From NCBI GenBank assembly GCA_001510575.1, contig LNGK01000003.1, forward strand, positions 2,818,473-2,882,472: a DNA stretch of 64,000 bases, in the 5' to 3' direction. Both the position numbers and the translations under genes were made by a program. The notes below the pieces were generated by a model, which was not told the DNA's origin, did no database searches, and saw nothing but the letters and a program-made list of their open reading frames with translations. The stretch comes from Knoxdaviesia capensis (taxonomy: Eukaryota > Ascomycota > Sordariomycetes > Microascales > Gondwanamycetaceae). Of this stretch, positions 11,460-21,800 are shown one piece after another (position 1 is the stretch's first letter; each line of letters starts with the position of its first letter).

Positions 11460-11600
11460 CTGTCCACAGCTGTTTATAGCTAGACCTGGCTTGCCCCAGT
11501 CGCGTCCTGTTCCACTGGACACAGGAAGGCTTTTTCTTTCCTCCTTCATTTTTGAGGGTGGGCTGCCTGTCTCTAGTCCAGGCTGTCCCCGACGTTCTTT
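11460..11600. repeat. Diverged repeat copy C
   Basis: Shares gttccactggacacagg and its upstream flank (tatagct, gacctgg, gcgtcctg) with copy B, then diverges into a pyrimidine-rich centre before gagggtgggctgcctgtctc. This shows that the repeat unit extends at least 50 bp upstream of the hairpins. Confidence 0.5.
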
Positions 11601-11849
11601 TCAACATATTCCATTCCATAAATAGATATATTCAATCTTATTTTGCCCCGGAAGCATCAGCATCGTGCCCTTGTGTGTAGAATCTCAAATACCAGGGTCT
11701 AACCCTAATGCTCTCGCAGCATCGCCACCTCAACTCGCCGAAAACTGCCTTGTCCAAACACGCACCGTAGCCCCGCGTTATGGCCGCCAGGGCGCACACC
11801 CGCTGTGGTTGGGGGGGTCCATAGATCTAAAAATTGTAGTGTCTCCCCC

Positions 11850-11876
11850 TCCGCCGCCGCCGCCGCCGCCGCCGCC
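11850..11876. repeat. (CCG)n microsatellite
   Basis: Run of ccg triplets, noncoding by context. Confidence 0.9.
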
Positions 11877-12910
11877 CAGTTCATCAAGACAGAGAGGGGG
11901 GGAGGGGGGCTCTGCCATCATCATTTTCAACTCTCCGATATCCCCTAAACAACATGAGAGACCTGCACCAAGAGCATCTGCTTTGTGCCGTGACAAATGC
12001 ACGCGGTCGTCTGTGGCACGTTACGAAACCCAAAACCCCGCGTTTTGGAGGCGAAGGCTCGGCCCAACTCGCCCGGCACGAAGAAATAAGCACGGCCAAC
12101 AGCCCTGTGGCATGCCGGGTTTCAGGGTTTTTGATGTGATTTAATTTTGGCAGAGCCAGTTCGTATTCCCAAGGCCCCAGTTTATAATCAAAAAAAAAAA
12201 AAAATGCTCCGCTGATCGACAGAACGATCCGGGGAACCGCACCGCACAGAACACAGCACAAGGCAACCTCGTATTCTTGCGTCTGCAACGTAGCATGTGC
12301 GCCGTTCTTCCCGGCGAATTTAAGCGTGTGCCGTGGTTACGCAGGGCGGGGGATGATTCTAATCAGGCGGGTTTTGGTCTGCCTCTAAGCTTTTTGGGCG
12401 TGTGGCACGGCCCATTTTCCCAGGCTCTGTGACGTCGCTTATACATGCAGACACAAGTACCAATCTGCAACGACTTCAACGTCCCCGGAACATGTCCCCC
12501 GCTGCCCGCCCCAAGTACACTCGCTTATACGACACCGAGGAGGAGGGGGGCCGAAACTTGTTCTTCAAGGCCACCGTCCGGAATCTGACAGGTCTCAGCC
12601 GCCCTTCAGCTGGCCTCGCATAAACACCCCGTTTTCGGTCCGTACGGGGAGAGGGGGCTGTTCATGGGGAATTTTCAGGACCGCGGTCCTCTGCTATTTC
12701 ACGAGACACAGACACACTTACACGATCTTCAGTCTCGTGTTGATAGGTATGCAGAGGGAGGCGTTGCGGTATGGATGGTGTTCATGTGCCGCTGCTCCCT
12801 GTGTCTGAACTTCTTGGTCGGCGCATGTGTCCTTGATCACTGCCTCGTATATCACGGAATCTGGTGATGACATTGCGAGGGCAACCTTTGGGGATTTCCG
12901 TGGTAATGAA

Positions 12911-12948
12911 GTGACGTCGGGGCAGCAGTGAAATTTGTGTATATATAG
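12911..12948 (+). promoter_or_regulatory. TATA box and CRE-like site of the Nis1-like gene
   Basis: A gtatatatagg TATA element at about 12939-12949 lies roughly 175 bp before the ATG at 13120, with a TGACGTC half-plus CRE-like word at 12912-12918. The leader from about 12975 to the ATG is rich in C and A, typical of strong fungal promoters. Confidence 0.5.
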
Positions 12949-13119
12949 GACATCACCGTCCGTTGACTTCGAGGATAAGAAACATACTCCGTTCATCTCA
13001 TCATCATCTACCTCACACTTCAACAACACTCTTCTATTCCAGAGCCTTCAAACATACACTCTAACAAATCTCACACTTTCTCTCCTCAACTTCCATCTTC
13101 CATCTCCCACCCGCCCATC

Positions 13120-13560
13120 ATGCACGCGCCCACCTTCACCGCCCTCACGACCCTCCTGGCCGTGCTCCCCGCCGCCTCCGCCCGCATCACCGGCTTCGGC
13201 GTGCCGCGCGTGATCAAAGCCGGCTCCGGCTTCAACGCCATCATCGTCAGCTCCAACTACATCCAGAGCGTCTACGACGTCTCCATCGCCTTCGGCGTCA
13301 ACCCGGGCGCCGGCTTCGAGGGCTCCCTCGGCGCCACCGTCCTCGGCTCCTACTACCTCGGCCCCGAGCAGTCCAACCAGCTGCAGAACTTCCCCAAGTG
13401 GGTTGACGTCCCCGCCACCGTCGCCGCCGGCCCCGCCACTGTCGCCGCCAGCCTCTTCAGTCTGTACGGCGCCTCGCATGGCCCCACCCTCAGCAACTAC
13501 AACGTCTCCGTCACTGTGGGCGACCAGACCTCGACTGATTACGTCTGGTCGGTCCTGTAA
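13120..13560 (+). CDS. Secreted Nis1-family protein (effector-like)
   Basis: Single exon, 146 aa. Residues 1-21 form a signal peptide ending ASA before Arg22. The mature chain starts RITGFGVP and contains the family blocks NYIQSVYDVSIAFG, GSYYLGPEQSN, SLFSLYGASHGPTLSNYN and VSVTVGD, which I recognise from the Nis1 family (necrosis-inducing secreted protein 1 of Colletotrichum and homologues across ascomycetes and basidiomycetes). The mature part has no cysteine and reads as a small beta-sandwich. In plant pathogens Nis1 proteins act in the host apoplast or at receptor kinases; in a saprotroph the role is unknown. The gene has its own TATA box and is convergent with the peroxidase gene. The family call is from memory of the motif pattern. 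Confidence 0.85.
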   Translation: MHAPTFTALTTLLAVLPAASARITGFGVPRVIKAGSGFNAIIVSSNYIQSVYDVSIAFGVNPGAGFEGSLGATVLGSYYLGPEQSNQLQNFPKWVDVPATVAAGPATVAASLFSLYGASHGPTLSNYNVSVTVGDQTSTDYVWSVL

Positions 13561-14157
13561 ACGGGCAAGACTTGGATAAGCCTCCGGGTGCTTCCCACGG
13601 CTCTTCACAACGGAAAAACCCGGCATATGCATATCTTCAGGCAATCGGGATACTGCGCAACTAGTTTTGATTTGACTTTCTTGCATATTTGCTTTTTGAC
13701 TGGGAGTTATGGCTTGGATTGCATGAGATTAGTACCTGCATATACGGAATTAACTTACATAAAACCCACATAAATATATCTGGCTGCTCTGTTTCTCCAT
13801 TCTTGTCTTTTTGCTTTGTGTGAAAAATGTTAAAGTTTTACTCTCTACTGTAACGTGAACTGAAAATTTCCCTGGATACGTGTCGCTGTCGGAATTTCTC
13901 GTCGTTGGCTCTGGTCCGAGCATTGCCCGGGGATATCGGCCCCACTTGGCGCCGATCGGGCCCCAGCTCCGGAGCGCTAGTGATGACATCCTTACAAGCA
14001 CAGAAGCATTCCCAGAAGGAGGGCATTTCAATCAAACAATGTTAAGTAATAAACTCAAAAAAAGCAATTCAATCCTAGGTATATCCAATATCCCACCCCC
14101 AGCTTGACAGTCTCGACCGACGAACTCCTCCTTAGCAGCTGATCCCCGCCCGTCGAC
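13561..14157. other. Convergent 3' region between Nis1-like and peroxidase genes
   Basis: About 600 bp of AT-rich 3' flanks with aataaa-like words (14047-14052 region). No reading frame of interest. Confidence 0.6.
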
Positions 14158-15636
14158 TTAGCAAATCAGCGAATCCAACAGTCCACTCTTCTCCATCTCC
14201 TCATACGACGTCTCAAGGCTTTCCGCCTCGGCCTCGGGTTCAGCATCCCGCTTCTCCTCCTCAGCTTCACGCTTGGGAAGACTCGGCAGCAGAGCCTTGA
14301 TAACATCCTCCAGCTTGATAATCTGCGCGGCATTGCTGAAACCAGGAATGTTGCTAAGCTGTTGTACCACCGATTTTCCTTCGTTCAGCGTGACCCCAAT
14401 ATCGATGGTCTGCGAGTTATGGTCATCCATGGATAGCCACTTATCGATCTTCTCCTGATCGGGGTAGCGGAATGCCGATGTGGCGGGAGGAAGAACCTTG
14501 GTGCACTCGGAAAGCGAGTTAATCTTCTGCACACCGAGAAGCGACAGACGGATGTATTCGCGCGCGAAGTCTTCGTTCCAATGGTCCTGGCCACTTCCCG
14601 GCTGCGCAAACTCGCGCCACTCATCGCGCGTTGCCGCATGCTGGGACAGCGCAATGTCGCTCGGGAAGCGGAGCACGCGCTTCGGCGGGTTCTCCATAAG
14701 CGTCTGCTTGTAAAAGAGCACATCCCACACTCCCGGAGTCGAGTCTTGCGGGTCCAGCGCACGGGAAGGATCAAATGTGGTCTGCTGGCTGGTAGTATGC
14801 GCACCGACAAGCGCCACCAGCCCGTGCGGTCCGATAGTTTTGTCACGGAACAGTTGGATCAGCTCTTCGGCGGACGCGAAGGGGCTCGGGAGAAGGCCAT
14901 GAGGAGCGGAGAGGTTGGAGTCCGGCCGGCCAACAAACGTGCGCATCCGAGGGCCGAGGGGACAGGTGACTGTTGCAACCGATGCCGCCATCTGGATGAG
15001 ATCAGCCACAGTGACCGACTGGAATCCTAGCTGGTCATGGTACTTGGCATACCACTGCTCCATCTTGATGATGATGTCCTGAAGGCCGTCGTTCTCACTC
15101 CGGAGACGCTCATCGGGCGCCAGCACAATGCTTCCATCGGCACCGCCGTTCGTGCTGTGCACGTTCCAGCTACCGGCATCGTGAAATCCCAGTCTCACAG
15201 ATTTGCGAGCCCACTTGGTGCAACGGCCGCTTTGGCCCCTAAACAAAGCGTGCATCTCATCCGCAATGTACTTCCACACGCAGCAAGTGTCCTTCTTGCA
15301 CTGCGGACTCTTAAGCAGAGGCACTAGAAGGTATGGCTCGTTCGATTCGGGGTTTCCGCCGCCGGTCAGGAGCTGCTTGATCAGCTTGCCGGTCGGTGTC
15401 AGCTCCTTGTCACTGAGGTACACCAGGTCCCCGAGGAGCTCCTATTGGATTGGTTTCTATTAGTGGCTAGACAGTTGAAGCATGACCGACCGCATTGATG
15501 AAAAACATACAAATGAATCTCCATCGTCCGCTGAGACCCGTTCCTTGATCTCCTTGATGGTGTTTCCCATGCCGGGATAGCACTGGGCAACTTGGCCCAT
15601 GGCTAGGACAGCTGGCAATGCGAGTGACAGCTTCAT
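14158..15636 (-). CDS. Secreted class II (AA2) haem peroxidase with KR/EA tail
   Basis: Two exons on the minus strand: 15636-15511 and 15441-14158, with a 69-nt intron (GTATGT...AATAG, CACTAAT branch), giving 469 aa. Residues 1 to about 19 form a signal peptide (MKLSLALPAVLAMGQVAQC). The distal haem pocket is VRLGFHDAG (Arg125, Phe128, His129). The proximal histidine lies in LVALVGAHTTSQQ (His257). The NGGADGSIVL and TFVGRPDSN blocks are those of fungal ligninase-like AA2 peroxidases, and paired cysteines precede the active site. I see no clear manganese site or surface tryptophan assignment. The last 38 residues are unusual: KR at 432-433 and 439-440, then DAEPEAEAE and a 20-residue end finishing in Cys. 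The enzyme would oxidise phenolic or similar substrates outside the cell. Confidence 0.9.
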
Positions 15637-15775
15637 CTTCGTTGTGGTGTGTGGAGGACGATAGAAATATTTCGAGGCTAGAATATGTGAAAATGGCAGG
15701 TGAAAGATAATGATGACGGTGATGATTCAAGGAGTGTAAGGCACAAGTCGACAATCCGAGCCGGGGGCAACCTCG

Positions 15776-15788
15776 TGTATATAATACA
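15776..15788 (-). promoter_or_regulatory. TATA-like element of the peroxidase gene
   Basis: tatataata on the plus strand at 15778-15786 reads TATTATATA on the gene strand, about 145 bp upstream of the ATG at 15636. Confidence 0.45.
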
Positions 15789-16845
15789 GGGTAACTGACT
15801 GCTGTATAGTAAAAAGAGAGAGCGGCAGAAGAAAAGAGAGAACGACGGAAATATGATATGGCAGACACGTCTGGTATTAATAGAAGACGGCAGTCATCTC
15901 GGAATAAGGACGCCAAGCAAGCTGTCTCAGGCCTTGATAAACATCTAGTCGCTCCAGTCAAGGATATAAGTGAAAGCTCAAGCTTTGAGGATGATCGGCC
16001 TGAGCCAGATTCTCGGACTTCAACCGGATGAAGCAACTGTACCCTGCGCAAGGGGTCTGTTGCTGAATACAGATATTGCCAAAAGGAAAAAGAATTGAAA
16101 TGTCACACGGACGCAACGATATGACCTGACGTGGTAAGCGTAGGTCCGGAAAGAACAGAAAGAAGGAAAAGCAAGACGAGCTGCTTCAGGTCGACCACAA
16201 TCAGAGCGGTCGAGAACACGCCTGGTGAGCTGGAAGCTGCGTGTATGCCATGCCAACCGGACACACGTTGAATGGGTGCGGAAGCTGCATTGTGACGAGA
16301 GGTAAACGGCTGGCAATGGCTTCCGTTCGTACTCTCGGTCGTACTCTGTCCGTCATTGCTACCATGCACGTCTGCAGGTCTAACCGTCCAAGCAGGGGGT
16401 CCAAATGCTCCGACCTAGCCACTGCTGGCACCATCATGCCATCCCTTGCGTGGTTCTCAGGTTGCGGCCAGGGAGAGAAAAAGCGAGCTTTGGAAACCAC
16501 GGAAGTTCCGCCCCATCGACAATGAAGTAATGGAGGACCTTGCGTGGCTTTGTGTCCGTCTCTCATTTTCGTGATGGTCTCACGGCCTTGCAGCAATGAT
16601 GATCTGGGTTTTCTAAGTCCCCCATCCGGCCTAGCTCAAGCCACCTGGCACCATTGACTGAGCTATGTCGTTGCACTTGCTTATAATAAGTTTTTATCCG
16701 ATTGGCCTGCGGACCAGGCCGTGCAAGGATGCCTGGGATAGCGCCAGCTTCGGCCTGCATTCGCAGTATGCGCGAAGATGGACACCTACACAGCCGGAGA
16801 GAGAGAGTCCAAGACCGAAATAGTATCAGATGTCTCTCAGCAAGC

Positions 16846-16870
16846 CACCCACCACCACCACCACCACCAC
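16846..16870. repeat. (CAC)n microsatellite
   Basis: Uninterrupted run of cac/acc triplets in noncoding DNA. Confidence 0.85.
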
Positions 16871-18369
16871 ATGCAACGCCTCTCATCACAAGCCCCAGGT
16901 GTTCAATGTTAAATGGTGAAGGCGCCACGGGGGACCTAATTTCGTACATTGGGCCGTGAAAGTGCGGTGAAGCAGTGTCGTGGCATCGGGGGCTGGTGGA
17001 TTTTGCACGGCTTCAGATTTCAGCTGCCAGCTGCCGCCGCGAGCCGAGATCGGTTCGAGCCCTGAGCATATCTGCGGTCACCGGCTAGCTAAGCGATACT
17101 GTTTTCCGTCCGCGGGTCCTGCTATTGGTAGAGAGAGAGAGTCATTCGGTGCAGATCGCTTGCCAAGACAGATTTGCTGATCGACGAACCACACGCGACT
17201 GCAGCAAGTCTCATCATCTGCACTTTGCTGTTTAGCATCTGCACGCCTGGGAATCACAAGTCACGGACGGTGGCTGGGCCCAGCCAGTGACAAGCGGGCA
17301 AAGGCAGACCAAGAACCTGGTCGAGCCATTCACAATCGCATTCGCGTCCCATTGAGAAAACACAGCATTCGGGCTGACGAAGCCATGGCGTCGAAAAACG
17401 CAAAATGAGGATGCAGGTCGCAACGAAATACGAGCCTCTCGCCAGAACAGCAAAGACAGGAAATGATCGCCAGCCACCACGCGCGTGATTCGGCATGAAC
17501 TGGCTGTCGGCTACTTGTCCTTGTGAGGCAGACAGCTCAACCCGTTGACAACGAACATGGCGGCGATATGGGTGTTTGTGTCGCCCTCAATTGGATGACC
17601 TGCAGGACAAGCAGCGGTGAAGACGACGGCGACATCGTTTGGGATACTCAGCATATCTATCTGTATAAGTGGAAAAATACGCGATTTGGCGTTGATATAA
17701 GAAGCACGGGACTGAAGTCAAAACGAAATACAAGACACGGATCATAAGACAAGAATAAAGGAGATTGGCAACTCGGTAAGGGGGACAAAAGACGGGACAA
17801 TAGAAAAAGAAAAGGAAAAAGAAAAAAACCTGTGCGTTAAATACGCATGACATTCAGGGCTGAGACCAAACCAAAGCGCGAAGGGAAAGAAACTGCTCAA
17901 GATTAGCACATATTTCGCCGGAGGGAAGAGCGACCGTGCTCGCGCTTTCCTCGCTATTCCCGACCTTGGTTGGCAATGGGTGCGGTGAGTCGCTCCTTCC
18001 TTTGATTGCGAACATGTGATGGCCCGTTAATTGCAGAACCCTTATTACAGTAAGAGCAGTAACCCTAGTTGGAGTGAAGTATCACGATACCGTTGGTGTG
18101 GAGTGAAGATAAGTTGCAGAGTCTAGTCCCCATAATTTTCATTTTCATAGTCACACAATATTGTACTTCCCATATTTCTTCCCAGTTCGTGTTGCATGCA
18201 CCCTCGGCCATCTCAACCAGCAAGTCACGCCACGCGTTCCCACGCCTTTCCCTCATGGTCACCCGCAGGCCGGTGAAAATCCAGTAACTCGTCATCTCAG
18301 TGTAACATCTATCGGACATTACCACGATCTCTCGCGTCCAGTTCTTTCGGTCAAGACCATTTCCGGAAG

Positions 18370-18393
18370 ACTCTCTCTCTCTCTCTCTCTCTC
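18370..18393. repeat. (CT)n microsatellite
   Basis: Alternating ct for about 24 bp. Confidence 0.9.
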
Positions 18394-18882
18394 CCCTGCT
18401 CTCAGCTTCCCCCAAGCCCTGTTCGCGCTGATATCCCAGTCTGGGCACAAGATTCCGCGGCTCTGTCGAATGTTCAAGTGGCTCTGCCCCGGAAAAAGAA
18501 AGTCCACGCGGGACGTGACAAAACGAAGCACGAAACTGCCGAACACGAGCTACAAGGCACATCCTAGCTCAGGGACGCTATTCCTGGAAGTTCAGGGACC
18601 ATGTGAAGCTCACACGCCGGCTGGAAGTCAATATGAACACATGCCTTTTATATGCGCTGAAATGGACGTCTGGAATCAGACGGATGGATGTAGAACAAGC
18701 TAATAGCAGGAAAAGAAAAGGGAAAAAACGGAACTTTTTTTACAAAGAAAAACCCATGCACCAAATCCCAGGAACAAAACAGGCAAAGAAAAAAAAAGGA
18801 TGCAAAAAAGGGGGGAAACTCAGTAAACCACCCATGTAAGAAAATAAGAAAAAGCAAAGCACACTACTCTACTCTCCCTAGC

Positions 18883-21800
18883 CTACTCCGCATCCTGCAT
18901 CTCCGCATCCTGCTCCGCCTTGAGCTGCTGTCTTGCCTTATACGCGGCAACCCACTCCGCCGCCTTGGCCATGACCTTTTCCCGGCCAGCCGGCCCCACA
19001 ACGCCCGCCTCCCAATCGGCCCAGCGCTCGAACCACTTCTGCGCCGGCACCGGCTTGAGACCGCGCACGCGCGTGCGGCGCTCGTACACCTCGCGCACCG
19101 GCTTGACGGCCTCCGCGCCCCCGCCGGCAGCAGCCGCCGCCGCGAGCTCGAGGTCCAGGAGCTGGCCCCACAGGTCGCCCTTCTTGGGGTACGTGTCGAG
19201 AATCCCCGCAAAGAACGTCCGGCCGCGCTCGGCATCGCCGTGCGCACTGCGGAACTCCAGCGCCGCGAACTTGGTCGTGATCGGGAGGTGCTGGCGGTCG
19301 TCCTTGAGGCTCTGCATGGCCCGGGGCAGGAGCGCGCGGGCACGGTCCGGCTCGCCGAGCGTCGAGTGCAGGAAGTGCGCGTAGTTGATCCACACGCTGG
19401 GCGCACGGGCGCCGAACTTCTTGAGCATGCTGTCAAAGAGCTTCTCGGCCTCCTGGTGGCGGCCGGTCTGGATGTACACGCTGACCACACGCTCGCACAC
19501 CTCCTGCTCGTCGTTATACGTGCATGCACGGCGGAACACCTCCTCGAAGTTGGCCTTGGTGCCGAACTCCAGCTCCAGGTTGAAGTATGCCATCCACACG
19601 TTGAGCTTCTGCGCCTCCTCGCGGATATCGATCGTCTTGACGGCCCGCTCGGCAATCTCGCGCGCCTTCGCAACGTCGCCGACCTGGATCGGGAGCGCCA
19701 TGTAGGCGATCCACAGGTTGGAGTCGTCAGACTTCTCCAAGAGAAGCTTCTCAAAGTCGGCGGCCGACGCCGGTCCAGATGCATCAAGGCTGGCGGTCTT
19801 GTCGACTTCAATGGCCGTGGTGGATCCTCTGCGCTTTGCGGACTTCTTCGGCGCAATCAGGCCCTCGGAGGAAGGCTCCGCGTCCGAGTCGGCAAACGGA
19901 TCGGCAGTCCAGTCGTACTTGTCACCATTGGCATCGGTGGTGTCTGCACCCTCGAACGACTCGTCCTCGCCATCGTCATCTTCGTCATCTTCGTTTTCCT
20001 CCGAGTCCTCGTCGTCTTCGCCCATCTCATCATCCACATCCTCATCGTCATCCAAGCTCAGGCCGAAAGCGAGGGCCGCTCCACCTTGTTCCATTTCAGT
20101 ATCCTCATCAGAAGACTCCTCCTCCTCGCCCTCGAAGTACGACGCCTTCAGGCCAAAGTTGATCCGCTTCTTGCCAATATCCAGAGACAGAACCTTGACT
20201 TTGACCTTGTCGTCCTCATTGTACAGCTTGCGCGCATCAGCCACCGGCTCTTCGGCCATCTCGCTGCGGTGGCACAGGCCGCGCACACGCACGGAGTTGT
20301 CGATCTCAATGAACGCGCCGTACTCCTCAACCTTGCGCACCACACCCGTCAGCACCTCGCCGACCTTGATGCTATCGTAGGTCTTGGCCGCCACGTAGTC
20401 CTTGGACACGGCCGACTCCTTCAAACTCAGTTCGACCTGGCCAGCGTTCACAGAGATCACGCGGCCGGTGACCATCTGGTCGGGCGCATATCCGGTCTTC
20501 CACTCTTTGATGAACTTGTCCGACAGGTTCTTGATCTTGACGTGGCCCAGAACCGAGCCACCGAGATTCACGAACAAGCCCACGTCGCTGACCGACTTGA
20601 TGAAACCCCGTAGGATATCGCCAATCTCCAGCTGAGACGCAGACGAGATCTCCCGGTCCACCACCACGGCGCCTGAGTCGAGCACCCGAGACGGCCGCAA
20701 CGAGAGACGCATACGCTTGTTCTCGGGATCGACGCTCAACACGCACGCACGCACAGCCTCGTGCACGCTGAACCGGCTCGTGCTAGCTTGCGAAAAGTCA
20801 TCGAAGAGGTCGGGAAGATGCACGGGTCCAGTCACGCTGCGGCTAAAACTGACGATGACCTGGCGGCTGTTAATCTTGGAGATGTGGCCACGCAGGATCG
20901 CGCCGACCTTGATGCTTTCCCAAGTAACTGTCTGCCCAGCCGGTCGCGAGTGGGTGCTCAAGTCCAGGCGCTTCTTTTCGAGGTTAAGCTTCTTGACATA
21001 CACCTGCAGCGCCATTCCGATAGGGAAGTTCTCGGTGATGTCATCCAGCTCAGAGGGATCGTCCGAGAGATCTTCGGCAGCAATGCGGCCGCGAACCGTC
21101 GGCGAGAGATTGACCCAGACATCACGGCCAGTCACCTTGTTGATAAACGCAATGTACTTGTCGCCGACCTTGAGGTCTTCCATGGTAAGAATCTTGATAT
21201 CCTCAGCTTCGATATCGCTCGGCTTGGCCGACAGCTCCAGGACCTGGTTGGCGTTGCGACGGTGGGTGATGGGCAAGTACGAGTGGCTGCGCGCATCGTG
21301 CACACCCAGGAGGCGAGCCTTAACAACAGCACCCTTCTGGAAAGTCTCACTGCTGGTAGGTTGCTTAGCGTCGGCGATATCGTCGAACGAGTCGTACATC
21401 TGGGACACGTCGATGCGGCCATGGACGCTCTCGGCGTCCACCAGCTTCACATTGAGCTGCGTAGCCCGGACGTCTGAAATCTTGACCATGATAGTAGATC
21501 CGATCGACAGATCGGACAGTGACTCTCCTCCATTTGCCACCGCCGGGATATCAGTAACGTCTTCATCCTCATCACCGGTGATCAGAGCCACCACCGGCCG
21601 GCCCTGCTCGGCATTGTTGCTGATGACCTTCACCTGCACCGATTGCAGCCGGAAGAGTCCAAAATGCTGAAGATCCCGTAGACTCTCGGGAATGCGAGAT
21701 CGAGGGAGGAGAGCCCGCGAAGCCCCTCCAAACTGCACAAATACAGCATTGGAGACAATACTCCGCACAAATCCAGACAAGACATCGCCCGGCTTAACCG

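Larger units (their letters stand above)
8975..13119. other. Intergenic region with hairpin repeats, no gene recognised
   Basis: No coding sequence with recognisable motifs. Degenerate telobox words occur at about 9350-9393, with an exact AACCCTAA at 11701-11708. Between about 10.4 and 11.6 kb lie several related GC-rich repeat copies and a palindrome (listed separately), with a (CCG)n run at 11850-11876 and a poly-A run near 12190. Confidence 0.6.
15637..18882. other. Intergenic region upstream of peroxidase and downstream of RRP5
   Basis: No gene recognised. Contains a (CAC)n run at about 16846-16870, a (CT)n run at 18370-18393, a telobox-like AACCCTAG at 18061-18068, and A-rich tracts near 18700-18850 that probably lie in the RRP5 3' flank. 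Confidence 0.6.

Noticed and set aside
13048..13686. 212-codon open frame on the minus strand
   Set aside because: Antisense of the Nis1-like gene; Gly/Asp/Val repeats arise from its codon bias.
17040..17070. tRNA-like B box (ggttcgagccc)
   Set aside because: No A box or cloverleaf could be folded at the proper distance.
19240..20613. 457-codon open frame on the plus strand
   Set aside because: Antisense shadow of RRP5, whose S1 and HAT motifs are unmistakable in the other frame.
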